Below are positions 36,811-46,542 of a DNA stretch of 64,000 nt, in pieces. Origin of the DNA: CAWFPR01 sp963817635 (lineage in GTDB: Bacteria; Acidobacteriota; Vicinamibacteria; Vicinamibacterales; 2-12-FULL-66-21); assembly GCA_963817635.1 (NCBI GenBank), contig CAWFPR010000003.1, positions 124,001-188,000 on the forward strand, read 5' to 3'. The position numbers were made by a program, and so were the translations under genes. Below the pieces are notes generated by a model. The model saw only the letters and a list, made by a program, of their open reading frames with translations, searched no databases and had not been told where the DNA came from. Positions within the stretch are counted from its first letter, which is position 1. The number at the start of each line of letters is the position of its first letter.

Positions 36811-38021
36811 ACCGGGACGCCCACGCGTCCCATGACCCGGTGGTACACCTCGAGCACCTGCGAGGCCACGCGAGGCCAGCTGTACTTCAGGCTCTCGCGC
36901 CGCCCGGCCGCTCCGAGCTCGCGGCGGAGCCCCTCGTCGTCGAGCAACCGGACGAGCGCGTCGGCCAGCGCGCCGCGATCGCCGCAGCGGGTCAAGAGCG
37001 CCTCGCGTCCATCCACGACGACGTCGCGGAAGCCGAGAATGTCGGAGCAGACGATCGGCGTCTCGCAGGCCATCGACTCGAGCAGCGTGATGCCGAACGA
37101 GGCCTTGGTCGTGGGGCAGGCGTAGATCGCGCTGTTGGCATAGAAGCTCGGGCGCGCCTCCAGCACGGCGCCGACGAAGGTGATATCCAGGTCGCCGCGC
37201 GCCTGCCTGTAGTAGTGCGCGCGCAGCGGACCGTCCCCGACGACGAGCAGCTGTGCCGGCCGGCGCCGGCCTTTCACCGCGCGGAAGGCATCGATGAGGG
37301 TCGAGAGACCGTTGCGCGGATCGAAGCGGCCGAGGAACAGGATCGCGGGCACGTCCTGCCGCATCTCGGACGGCGCGGCGGCATGCGGATTGAAAATGTC
37401 GGTGTCGATCCCGTTGGGGACGATCTGCCACGGCGCGCTGAAGTAGCGCCCGAGCGCCCACGCGGCGGACGGGGACACGCAGATCGCCGCGTCCAGCATG
37501 TCGAGCCGGCTCTGGAAGTAGCGGTTGAGGAAACGGTAGCCGTTCGACTTCTCGAAGTAGGTGTGGAACGTCCCGATGAGCGGACAGTCCGCCTCCTCGA
37601 TCGCGAGCAGCGGCAGGACCGGCGTCAACGGGGAGTGCACGTGCACGACGTCGTAGCGGCCTGCGCGCAGGACCCGCCGCACCTCCCGGCGCAAACCCAA
37701 CCCGACGGTCACGCGCGCGTGCGATCCGTTCGCGTAGAGGGGCAGGCTGTGCGCGATCCGGATCACGCCCGCGCGGGGCTCGGAACCCTTCAGATTGGAC
37801 GTGATGATGTCCACGTGATGCCCGCGGCTCTGTGCCTCGCGGGCAAAGAAATGGACGTGCTCACAGACGCCGCCCAGATGCGGATAGTAGTACTCCGTGA
37901 CCAGCGCGATGCGCAGCGGGCGGTTGTCCGACGTCTGGGGGAGGATCGGGAGATTGGGGAGCGCCGGGCGGCGTTCCAGCACGGCGCCGGGCGACGATCG
38001 GTTCAGGAGTGGTTCGGACAT
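36807..38021 (-). CDS. GT4-family glycosyltransferase (PimA-like)
   Basis: Cytoplasmic GT-B retaining transferase of about 404 residues. The N-terminal acceptor domain has LVTEYYYPHLGGVCEHVHFF and YDVVHVHSPLTPVLPLL. The C-terminal nucleotide-sugar domain has ILFLGRFDPRNGLSTLIDAF, the ACPTTKASFGITLLESMAC signature with its EX7E glutamates, and PIVCSDI. It looks like phosphatidylinositol mannosyltransferases and similar glycolipid enzymes. ATG at 38021 (MSEPLLNRS) has AGGGA ten bases upstream; a GTG at 38042 in the same frame is possible, with a GGAGGAG next to it. It is coupled to the deacetylase. Confidence 0.9.
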   Translation of the reverse strand: MSEPLLNRSSPGAVLERRPALPNLPILPQTSDNRPLRIALVTEYYYPHLGGVCEHVHFFAREAQSRGHHVDIITSNLKGSEPRAGVIRIAHSLPLYANGSHARVTVGLGLRREVRRVLRAGRYDVVHVHSPLTPVLPLLAIEEADCPLIGTFHTYFEKSNGYRFLNRYFQSRLDMLDAAICVSPSAAWALGRYFSAPWQIVPNGIDTDIFNPHAAAPSEMRQDVPAILFLGRFDPRNGLSTLIDAFRAVKGRRRPAQLLVVGDGPLRAHYYRQARGDLDITFVGAVLEARPSFYANSAIYACPTTKASFGITLLESMACETPIVCSDILGFRDVVVDGREALLTRCGDRGALADALVRLLDDEGLRRELGAAGRRESLKYSWPRVASQVLEVYHRVMGRVGVPV

Positions 38022-38091
38022 CGGCGTCAATTCCCTGGCCACTCCTCCCGGCCATTATCACACGCCGGCGGTGAAGAAATCGATGAACCCA

Positions 38092-38327
38092 GCGATTCGC
38101 AGGCGCCGCGCCGTTCGTCGTGATGATGCAGACCGCCGAGGTGGGGGACTTGAACGATCCGGCCGCCCGTCGGTGGCTGGACCGACCGGGACACGGGCGC
38201 ATCCTCGTCCAGCGAGAGATGCGTTCGCCATTCGTGGCAGTAGGCGAGGTGACTGTTTGAGGTGTCGGCGCAACGCGCGTTCGTTCCACACGATGACGTG
38301 GTCCAGGCACTCGCGCCGGATGGAGCC
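38092..38327 (-). pseudogene. IS481-like integrase (rve) C-terminal remnant, copy A
   Basis: About 236 bases encode the tail of an integrase-core transposase: GSIRRECLDHVIVWNERALR, then after a frameshift near 38250 AYCHEWRTHLSLDEDAP, SRSVQPPTGGRIVQVPHLGG and LHHHDERR. The ending corresponds to the last third of the DDE domain. Upstream catalytic parts are missing. A nearly identical copy is at 62469-62704, same strand. Confidence 0.75.
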
Positions 38328-38484
38328 GCGGCTCGCGGCGGCGAGGCGTAGGCCGACGTTACGCATCGGCTCCCTGAACGACCGGCTCCGGCCGTCGGTG
38401 TGCCCGAGGCGGCATCCGGACGTGCGTGGCCGGCTCCGTGGCCGGCTTGACGGGCCGGCGCCTGGTGTCATAATCGCCGATAGT

Positions 38485-38580
38485 CAGGTTCTCAGCGCCA
38501 ATCGGCGCTGTCCGGGCCGCGCGGGTCTGAGAACCGGCCTTCCGTTAATTTGGACAGGCGTCGCCAATGCTTCCTCTCGT
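38485..38580 (+). repeat. Dispersed repeat, copy A
   Basis: Contains GGTTCTCAG (38487-38495) and its inverse CTGAGAACC (38527-38535), an inner CAGCGCC/GGCGCTG hairpin, and ends in TTGGACAGGCGTCGCCAATG followed by CTTCCTCTCGTC. Copies at 57758 and 61081 share this whole layout. It lies 160 bases beyond integrase remnant A. The stretch 38328-38484 between them shows no gene. Confidence 0.7.
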
Positions 38581-38724
38581 CACCTAAACAGATCGAGATC
38601 TTCTCAGATCCACGACCAGCTCGACTCTCCGGGGGTCTTTCGCGTCGGTCTTCTGAGCAGCACGGGAGAACGCGAGACGCTCGGGCCGGTCGCACGGGAG
38701 CAACGGGTTCGCCGGTGGAATCGC

Positions 38725-41187
38725 CTACGAAGGCGTGGATTGCGGGTCGATCGCGGCCGTCGTGATACCGAGTTGTCGCTCAACGATCTCGAAGAGCTCG
38801 TCCGCGCGGACGGGCTTCGACAGATAACCGTCCATCCCGGCTGCCAGGCAGCGTTGCTCATCCCCCTTCATGGCGTGTGCAGTCATGGCGATGATCCGGA
38901 GATGACCTCCAGTCCCCCGTTCTTGGTCGCGAATGATGGCGGTGCACTCGAACCCGTTCATCTCCGGCATCTGGATGTCCATCAACACACAGCCGAACCC
39001 GACCGGGGCCGCTTTCTCCAGAATGGCGAGCGCCTCCCGCCCGTTTCTCGCCGTGACGACCGCGTGCCCGCGCTTCTCGAGCAGGCGCCTGGCCAGCAAC
39101 TCGTTGACACTGTTGTCCTCCACGAGAAGAACGCGCCCGGTCTGGCGGGCTTCGCGCAAGGAGTGTCGCGTGACCAGGGCCGGCAGATCCTTCGAGCCAG
39201 GCCTGAAGTCCAGAATCGACACGATCGTGCCGCGGAGTTCCGCGCGTTTGATGGGTTTACTGAGGTAGGCGGCGACGCCCAGCGCCCGGCACCGGGCGGC
39301 GTCGCCGGGCCGGCCGGCCGAGGTGAGCATCACGATGGCAGCGCCCGCGATTGCCGAATCCTCCTTGATGGCCTTTGCCAGGCTGAAGCCATCCACGCCG
39401 GGCATCTGGACATCGGTCAGCACGAGAGGGAAGGGCTTTCCTGATTCCTGTGCCGCGCGCAGCGCGACGAGCGCTTCGGGTGCGCTTGCAGCCAGCGTGG
39501 GCACCATGCGCCAACCGGTGAGCATCTCTTCAAGCAGGCGCCGGTTCGTCGCGTTGTCGTCCACAACGAGGACCGGCAGGTCTCGCAGATCGACCACGTC
39601 AGGAACCGCCGCCATCGCGGAGTGGGGTTTCACCGACCCGAAACTCGCGGTGAAATGGAAGGTGCTGCCCCGGCCGGCCTCGCTCTCCACCCAGAGACGC
39701 CCGCCCATCAGCTGCACGAGCTGAGATGAGATGGTCAGGCCCAGTCCGGTGCCGCCATAATTGCGCGTCATCGAACCGTCGGCCTGCGTGAACGCCTCGA
39801 AGATGAGTTGTTGACGGTCCAGCGGGATGCCGACGCCGGTATCCTTGACCGAGAAATGCAACACGACCTCTTCCGGTGTCGCCGCCTCTTTCGTCACGCG
39901 CAGCACGACGTCGCCATGGGCGGTGAACTTGATGGCATTCCCGAGCAGATTGACAAGGGTCTGGCGCAGGCGTCCGGGGTCGCCTCGCAACGTGTGCGGC
40001 ACTTCCTCGGCGACATCGACGATCAATTCGAGGCCCTTCTGGTGGGCTCTCAACGCCACTGTGTTCGCCGTGTCGGCGATGGCATCGTGGGGGTTGAAGT
40101 CGATCAGGTCGAGCTGGGATTTGCCCGCTTCCATCCTGGAGAAGTCCAGGATGTCGTTGATGACGGCCAGGAGGGCATCGGCGGACGATTTGACGATTTC
40201 TACGGACTCCCGCTGTTCGGAGGTGAGCTCGGTGTCCAGCAGGAGATCGGTCATCCCAATCACCCCGTTCATCGGCGTCCGAATCTCGTGACTCATGTTC
40301 GCGAGAAACTCGCTCTTCGCGCGGCTGCCCTCTGTGGCGCGGTCGCGAGCGTCCGCCAGCTGCCGGGCGGATTCGAGAGCGGCGTCCCGGGCGTCCACGA
40401 GATCCGACTCGATCTGCCGCCGCTCGGAGATCTCGCCGCGGAGCGTCTGGATTGCCTCCGTCAGCGCGGTCGTGCGATCCTCGACGCGAGTGGTGAGCTC
40501 ACTCTGGACCTGTCGTAGACTGCCAATCACCGCCACCCAGGCTCCGATCGAGAGGGCGAGCAACACGGCCGACCCGGCCATCGACAGGAGTTCCCGTTGT
40601 TTAGCCTCCCGCACGCTTCTGTCCACTCGCGCCCGTGCGTCGGTCAACATCGTAGCCATGCCGCCCGCGTAGAGAGCCTTCTGCTCTTCATATGCCGGCC
40701 CGAACAGCACGGCGCGCGCGTCTTCGGCCCGCCCCTCACGGACGAGGGCAAACGCCTGGTTCTCCGTAGCCACGAGCTTCTCGTTGGCCGCGTCGGTCTG
40801 CGTGGGGCCGGCGCCGGCGGACGCGCCAGACGCGAGCGCGATCGTTTCTTTGATCGCGGCATCCAATTCAGGCTCGGACTGGTGGTACCGGGTTTCCCAG
40901 CTCAGATTGCCAGTTGCCGCGGCCATGCGAGCGGACATCGTCAGCACTTCGTCGAGGCGCAGAATGACTCCGCGCAACTCTTCAAGACGCAGGTCGCGCG
41001 ACCTGTCGGAGGCGGAGTCGTGGTAGCTCGCGTACGCATTCCAGGCGACCCAACCCAGGGACGCGATCGTCAGCGCCAGCGTGATCGCGTAGATCCGAGT
41101 CGGAGTCCGCAGAATCGAGTCGCGTTCCGGAGTCATGACGCCGGCCGGGGATGGATCGCGCGTTCGTGCTTCGGGCACGCGAGGCAC
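38725..41187 (-). CDS. Hybrid sensor histidine kinase with two receiver domains
   Basis: Inner-membrane sensor of 820 residues, unbroken. Helix 1 (IYAITLALTIASLGWVAW) and helix 2 near residue 205 (AGSAVLLALSIGAWVAVIG) bracket a helical periplasmic sensor of about 150 residues. Next come a coiled linker, HisKA with MSHEIRTPMNGVIGM (His near residue 300), HATPase_c (LVNLLGNAIKF, DTGVGIP, GGTGLGLTI) and two receivers. The first has VLTDVQMPGVDG, the second VLMDIQMPEMNG; both have a valid phosphoacceptor Asp and late Lys. No output domain or Hpt is fused, so a partner Hpt or regulator must lie elsewhere. The start is uncertain: 41187, or ATG 41136. It is closely related in its core to the sensor at 3140-7131. 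Confidence 0.92.
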   Translation of the reverse strand: MPRVPEARTRDPSPAGVMTPERDSILRTPTRIYAITLALTIASLGWVAWNAYASYHDSASDRSRDLRLEELRGVILRLDEVLTMSARMAAATGNLSWETRYHQSEPELDAAIKETIALASGASAGAGPTQTDAANEKLVATENQAFALVREGRAEDARAVLFGPAYEEQKALYAGGMATMLTDARARVDRSVREAKQRELLSMAGSAVLLALSIGAWVAVIGSLRQVQSELTTRVEDRTTALTEAIQTLRGEISERRQIESDLVDARDAALESARQLADARDRATEGSRAKSEFLANMSHEIRTPMNGVIGMTDLLLDTELTSEQRESVEIVKSSADALLAVINDILDFSRMEAGKSQLDLIDFNPHDAIADTANTVALRAHQKGLELIVDVAEEVPHTLRGDPGRLRQTLVNLLGNAIKFTAHGDVVLRVTKEAATPEEVVLHFSVKDTGVGIPLDRQQLIFEAFTQADGSMTRNYGGTGLGLTISSQLVQLMGGRLWVESEAGRGSTFHFTASFGSVKPHSAMAAVPDVVDLRDLPVLVVDDNATNRRLLEEMLTGWRMVPTLAASAPEALVALRAAQESGKPFPLVLTDVQMPGVDGFSLAKAIKEDSAIAGAAIVMLTSAGRPGDAARCRALGVAAYLSKPIKRAELRGTIVSILDFRPGSKDLPALVTRHSLREARQTGRVLLVEDNSVNELLARRLLEKRGHAVVTARNGREALAILEKAAPVGFGCVLMDIQMPEMNGFECTAIIRDQERGTGGHLRIIAMTAHAMKGDEQRCLAAGMDGYLSKPVRADELFEIVERQLGITTAAIDPQSTPS

Positions 41188-41554
41188 CTCGGGCTGCCGG
41201 CGTGCATTTGCGACGGTGATGTCGGCGGTCTGGACCGTCTCGACACGCGATCGGGTGACGCCGTCCCGCGCGCGAACGCCCCGGCGTATCGGTTCCCCAT
41301 GGGGTGGTCACCCTATTTGTTGCTCGCTGGCTCGGTTACCGGGACGACGCTGGATTCAGCGTATGGGACGGCCCGCCGGGCCGATGTTCCCAATTGCACA
41401 GCGTGCCGGCGGACGCCGTATTGTCCAAGAACCCGATCGACAGCACAATCGAGCGCCTGGATGATGGAGGGTTGGATTTCAGATCGGCGGCCCACGCAGC
41501 CAAGGAACCCCGCCTCTGGTAGGCTGGCCGCCATGCGGTCGCTGTCGCATCCGC
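41188..41554. other. No gene seen
   Basis: Spacer upstream of the hybrid kinase. Frames here are short and Arg-rich with no recognisable motif. It should contain the kinase promoter on the minus strand, but no clear -35/-10 pair stands out. Confidence 0.5.
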
Positions 41555-41791
41555 TGCAGTTCGTTCCTCGCGCTCCTGAAGACCCATGGGGAGGTCCTGG
41601 CCGCAGCGGACTTCTTCACGGTGGAGGTCTGGACCCGTCGCGGGCTGGCGCGGGTCGCCGTGCGCTTCGTCATCGACTTGGCCACGCGCCGAATCCACTC
41701 GCCGGCACGCCGTTCGCCGTACTACGTTGAGGCGAAGACAGACGACCCGGCGAATCGCTTTCGCCTCAACCAGAACATCCGGCCGGCCTGA
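41555..41791 (+). pseudogene. IS481-like integrase (rve) catalytic-core fragment
   Basis: A frame reads FLALLKTHGEVLAAADFFTV, EVWTRRGLARVAVRFVIDLA, then TRRIH. This is the first strands of the DDE integrase core, with the first catalytic Asp in AADFFTVEVWT. After RRIH the similarity stops, and an unrelated tail ending in NRFRLNQNIRPA runs to the stop at 41789-41791. No start codon or upstream zinc/HTH part is present. It is on the opposite strand to remnants A and B. Confidence 0.65.
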
Positions 41792-41862
41792 CCGGCCCGG
41801 TGGCCGTCACCGCGCTAGGAAAGCATTGCACTAACCCGCTTCGCGGGCGGTAGATCCACGTC

Positions 41863-41922
41863 CTGATGCTATCGACACGCGGCCGGTCGCGACAGGCGTC
41901 GCTAATGCCATCGTCTTACACA
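41863..41922 (+). repeat. Dispersed repeat, copy E (partial)
   Basis: Contains CTGATGCTATCG and, 22 bases on, GACAGGCGTCGCTAATGC followed by CATCGTCTT, matching the right-hand part of copies A-C and the double unit of copy D. It lacks the GGTTCTCAG inverted repeat. It lies about 120 bases before the Ser/Thr kinase start. Confidence 0.6.
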
Positions 41923-42017
41923 CAGTTGTTCTATTGACCCCAACTCTCCGCATGGCAACTCTCACTGGTTTGGGGCTTCTGTGAAGCCTCTCGTCTCGCT
42001 GCGGACACGGCGCGGCG

Positions 42018-42023
42018 TATAAT
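42018..42023 (+). promoter_or_regulatory. -10 element of the Ser/Thr kinase gene
   Basis: A perfect TATAAT lies 17 bases before the ATG at 42041, in an otherwise GC-rich stretch. No good -35 is seen 16-18 bases upstream. The 5' leader would be very short. Confidence 0.4.
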
Positions 42024-42040
42024 CCGGGCCTGGACCGACA

Positions 42041-43643
42041 ATGGCTCTGGCGGCTGGCACGCTGCTGGGCCCGTACGAAGTCCTCGGCGTGATTGGCGTC
42101 GGAGGCATGGGCGAGGTCTATAAGGCCCGCGACACCCGCCTCGATCGCACGGTCGCCATCAAGATTCTCCCGGCTGAGCTGAAACGTCGACCCGGAGCGT
42201 CGTGCGCGCTTCGAACGCGAGGCCCGCGCGGTCGCCGCGCTTTCGCATCCGCACATCTGCACGCTCCACGACATCGGGTCGCAGGACGGTACGACCTACC
42301 TCGTCATGGAGCACCTCGAGGGCCAGACGCTGGCGCACTGCTTGACTCGGGGCCCGCTGCCGCTTGCGCAGGCGATCGACATCGCGGTGCAGATCGCCGA
42401 GGCGCTTGCCGCCGCGCACCAGCACCACATCGTCCATCGCGATCTCAAGCCCGGCAATGTGATGCTGATCACAGGCGGCGCAGGGCGACCGGAGATGCCG
42501 ACGGCGAAGTTGCTCGACTTCGGCCTCGCGAAGCGTGCAGCCCCTGGCGTGGCCGCGGCGACGGCTGACGACGCGACGGCCACGAGACAGACGCCACCGG
42601 TCACTGTGGAGGGGACAATCCTGGGCACGCTGCACTACATGTCGCCGGAGCAGATTCGGGGAGAAGCGGTCGACGCGCGCACGGACATCTTCGCGATGGG
42701 AGCGGTGCTCCTCGAGATGATCATGGGAAGCTGCGCGTTTCCTGGACGGACGCCCATGGAGGTCTGCCATTGCACCCTCTACGAGCAGCCGCCCGCAATC
42801 GGCGGTTCTTCGGCGGCGACCGCCGCCGATCGCGTGATCCGCCGTGCGCTGGCCAAGCGACCGGAGGAACGCTACGCGACGGCGTCGGAGATGGCGGAAG
42901 CGCTTCGCTCGATGGGCCAGATCGAGGACGCCGGAGAGACGACGAGCGTCGACCACACGTGGTGGCATCTCGGTGACTACGATCGTGTCCTTGAATACGT
43001 GCAGCGCCGGCACTATGGAGAGGTGTCGATCACGAACCGAGCCGTGCGGGCCGCGATCCTGAGCGAGCAGGGCTGCAAGGAAGAAGCGATCCTCGAGTTT
43101 CGCGAGGTCGAGCAGTCAAGGTTGACGGAGTTCTTCCGCGACCTGGTGTGTATGTACCGAGCGGCGAACGAGGGCCGACGGGAAGAGAGCCTCGGTGCGG
43201 CAGAGCGTCTGCTGGCCAGATCGCTGGACGCCGAGACCCTCTGGCAGATTGCCAGGGTGTTCGCCTACTTCGGTGAGTGGGCGTGCGCACTCGCTTTGCT
43301 CGGTCTTTCTCTGGAACGCGGCTTCATCGTGTACCGCATCCTCACCCGCCAGGATCCGTGGCTCGATGCGCTCCGGTCGAGCCCCGAGTTCGACGATCTG
43401 CTGCAGCGAGCCGCGTCGCGCTACCATGCGGCGTCAGCCGCATTCAGAGAAGCCGGCGGCGAGCAACTGCTTGGCGTCACCGTGTCGCGCGGCGACAATC
43501 GGTGCGCTGCAGCAGAAACGCAGCCCCCGAAGGAACGGTCGGTCGAGGCGCCCGTGGAGTCCGAGACCGCGCCCGGGATTGGGCCGAACTTCGCCAACAC
43601 TCGTGCGGACCTCCCGCGCGGCCGCGGGAAGATCGACAGGTAG
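42041..43643 (+). CDS. Eukaryote-type Ser/Thr protein kinase with helical C-terminal extension (one frameshift)
   Basis: Cytoplasmic kinase, about 533 residues corrected. It opens MALAAGTLLGPYEVLGVIGV with the glycine loop GVGGMGEVYKA and VAIK lysine. Near 42183 an extra A in an AAA run shifts the frame; the correct path is LPAELNVDPERRARFEREAR. The rest is open: HRDLKPGN, LLDFGLA, LHYMSPEQIRGE. After the kinase domain, which ends near residue 280, there is no transmembrane helix; a helical region of about 190 residues follows (HLGDYDRVLEYVQRRHYGE, RLLARSLDAETLWQIARVF) resembling TPR-type repeats. The gene is flanked by dispersed repeat copies E and F in opposite orientation. Confidence 0.85.
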
Positions 43644-44002
43644 CCGGGCAACTCGGCCTCCGGACCACGTTGCCGGAGACAGACGATGGGCGTTGTGCAG
43701 AATTTGAACTGCGCAACACAGCCGGACCGCGCAGATTGTCAAGAGAAGCCGATAGGAAGCATTAAGCGGGGCCTGCCTGAGAAGCCCGGCGAGACGCGCA
43801 GGAGGTCTTCGGACTCGGTGGCGCCCGCGTCGGCGACGATGGCGCTGGCCGGGCGGTAATCGCCAGCGATACGAACGACGGAGTCCGTCCCCGGCGCTCG
43901 TAGTAGTTCGTCACCGACGCGCCATCGTCCATGACGCCGGCCCTCGGATAGCTGTTGAAAGACGCGGACGAGGCGCTCCGAGTGCGCCTGGCCCGGACCC
44001 CG
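43644..44002. other. Intergenic stretch with repeat copy F, no gene seen
   Basis: About 360 bases between the convergent kinase and S9 peptidase genes. It holds repeat copy F; the remainder shows no coding sequence with a start signal and no clear hairpin with T-run. Confidence 0.5.
43749..43765 (-). repeat. Dispersed repeat, copy F (short, reverse)
   Basis: On the minus strand this reads TTAATGCTTCCTATCGGC, matching the TAATGCTTCCTATCGTC unit of copy D. It is the only copy in reverse orientation. Confidence 0.4.
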
Positions 44003-46175
44003 TTACCTGGTGGATCCCGGACCGGGCCCCATGAGGACGCGCTCGAGGTACTCCGTCGCGCCGCCGGCGACGCGGCGCCACGTGCGCCACAGCAGGAAGT
44101 CGTGGATGTCGTCCGGGATGACGATCTCCTCGATCTTGACGCCCTTCGCGTCGAGGCGCTGCCGCAGGTCCACCGTCTGGTGGAACTCGACGTTCCGGTC
44201 GTCGTCGGCCTGGATCAGCAGGACGGGCGACTTCCACGTATCCACCGCCGAGATCGGCGACGACTCGTAGCTGACGCGCGCGGCCTGCCGCAGGTCGTCC
44301 TCCGTGATCCCGTCGCGCGCCCACGCGGCCGCGAGATTCGGCGTGCCGCGGCCCTGGCGATCCCAGTTGTGGACGCCGTGGATGTCGACGCCGGTCGCGA
44401 AGACGTCGGAGTTCCGGCCGAGCGCCAGCGCCGTCAGGAAACCGCCGTAGGACCCACCCCAGATGCCGATCCGCTTCGCGTCGACGTCGTCGCGCGACTG
44501 GAGATAGCGGGCGCCCGCCAGCACGTCGAGATACTCCGACGCGCCGTTCGCCCCCGCGTGTTCCGGCCGGTGGAACGCGTAGCCGTAGCCGATCCCGAGG
44601 CGGTAGTTCACCGAGAGCACGATGAAGCCGCGGCTCGCGAGGGTACTGGTTCACGCCGTAGTCGTTGGCGTAGTAACCCATGTAGTGCCAGCCGAGGAGC
44701 ATCTGGCGCGGCGGGCCGCCGTGGACGTAGATGAGCGCCGCCCGCTTGGCCGGTCCGCTCGCCGTCTTGAACAGCTGTCCGTGGACCTCGAGGCCGTCGC
44801 TCGACTTGAAGATCACCTGCTGCGGCGTCACCAGCTTCGACGCCGGGAACTCCGACGGCACGCGGTCCTCGGCGAGGCGCCGCGACGCGCCGCCGGCGAC
44901 GGGCCGCACGGCCGGCAGCGGCGAGTGCTGCGCGTCCGCCTGGATGTAGACGAGCGACCGGCCGTCGGCCGTGATCGCGGGCGACCAGTCGATCGTCGCG
45001 CCCGACGTGACCGCGGCGGGCATCGCCGCGTCCACTGGCACCCGGTAGAGATGCCGGCGGTCGACGTCCAGCGGATCCGCGCCCGTGTTCGCACTGTAGA
45101 CGACGAAGCGGCGGTCGGGGCTCACGGTCGCGTGCTCGACCATGAAATTGCCGGGCGTCAGCAGCGTCGCCGCGCCACCGGCGGCCGGCACCGAATAGAG
45201 GTGCGGCCACCCGTCCTGGTAGCCCATGAACACGATGCGGTCGGCCGACGCGCCCGCCCAGGACGGCGGCATGTTGCCGGCGATGCCCGGGGTGCCGTCG
45301 CGCATCCCCGTGCCGCTCGTCCAGGCGGCGCGTGCCTCACCCGACTTCACGTCGCCGATCCACAGCGCCCACGGCTGCGGCTGCGGCTGGAGCGACGGCA
45401 CGCCGCCCTGCCCCGGGCGGCGGATGAAGAGGATCTTCGTCCCGTCGGGCGACCACGCCGGCGCGCCGTCGCGCGAGGTGGACGGCGCAACGTAGCGCAG
45501 CGGCTGATCCAGGCTCGTGAACAGCGTGATGAAGCTGTGATCGCCGCGGTCGGAGACGAAGGCGAGCGTCGAGCCGTCGGGCGACCAGGCGGGCGACTCG
45601 GCCGAGCCGCGCGCGAACACCTGCTCGGCGGGCTTCGACCCGTCGAGCGGCCCGATCCAGATCTGCCGGTTCTTCACGAACGCGACGCGATGCGTCTTCG
45701 GCGCGGTCGCCGGATCGTCGCCGTCGGCGACGAGCGTCGGCGCGCCGCCGCCCTCGGCGGAAACGGCCCAGATCTGCACCTTCGGCTGCACGGGGCTGCT
45801 GGTCGGATCGGGCTGAAGGTTGCCTTCCGCCGGCCAGTTGGATCCGTGGTCGCCGCCGCGGACGTAGACGATCGTCTTTCCGTCATCGGAGAACGTGACG
45901 CTCGTCAGTTCCTGCCCGTCGTCCTGGTCGTAGGGCGTGACCTTGCGCGGGGTGAAGTCCGGCGCGTCGGCGACGTAGATGTTGCGGGCGCCGTGTTCGT
46001 TGAAGGTCCACGCGACGCGGGCGCCCGACGGCGCCGCGACGAGGTTTTCGGGGAACGGATAGCTCATCACCTGATCGAGGGTGAAGGCGGGAGCGGCCTG
46101 CCGCGCGGACACGGCGGAGACCGCGAGAGCGACGATCGAGACGAGCGCCGCGGCGCTCCAGCGAAGCTTCTGCAT
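44003..46175 (-). CDS. S9-family prolyl oligopeptidase / dipeptidyl aminopeptidase, secreted (one frameshift)
   Basis: Serine peptidase of about 724 residues. A signal peptide (VSIVALAVSAVSARQ) precedes a TolB-like propeller (SPAWSPDGSTLAFVSDRGD, GAPAWSPDGTKILFIRR) and the alpha/beta hydrolase domain. The nucleophile is in IWGGSYGGFL, the acid in IQADDDRNVEFHQ, the histidine in PDDIHDFLLW. Near 44641 one base in a GGG run (plus strand) breaks the frame: VNQYLASRGFIVLSVNYRLG is the intended join. It probably degrades small peptides in the periplasm. It is a single-gene unit on the minus strand, with 370 bases upstream free of genes. Confidence 0.9.
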
Positions 46176-46184
46176 GCCGGGAGC

Positions 46185-46542
46185 CTAGCACAGGTGCGGC
46201 GGCGGCACGGGCACGCCGGTTGCTCCCTGATGCCGCTGAGGGAGGCCCCATGACAACCAGCGGACGATAGATGCTGTGTAGGCGGTCGTGAGAGCGAAGG
46301 TGATCGGGGGTCGCCCGCACGACGACGCGCATATCGCCGAGTCCAGACTGCATTTAGCTTTAAGGTGACTGAAGTAGTCCAGAATTTTGGCGAGACCGCG
46401 GTGGACCCGAATGTGCCACTTGAGGTCCTTCGTTTGGGAGGCATCAGAGACCGGCATTGGATCGACGACCATGGCCTCCGACGTGCAGGCGCGCGAGCTC
46501 AGGGCCGCGATGCGCAGCCTCGGCATGAAAGCCTGACGCGGG
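46185..46542. other. Gene-poor stretch
   Basis: About 360 bases between two minus-strand genes. A 342-base minus frame (46185-46526) lacks recognisable motifs. A 22-codon plus frame at 46472 (MASDVQARELRAAMRSLG) could be a scrap of a longer gene. Composition is a little less GC-rich than the neighbours. I see no confident gene. Confidence 0.45.
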
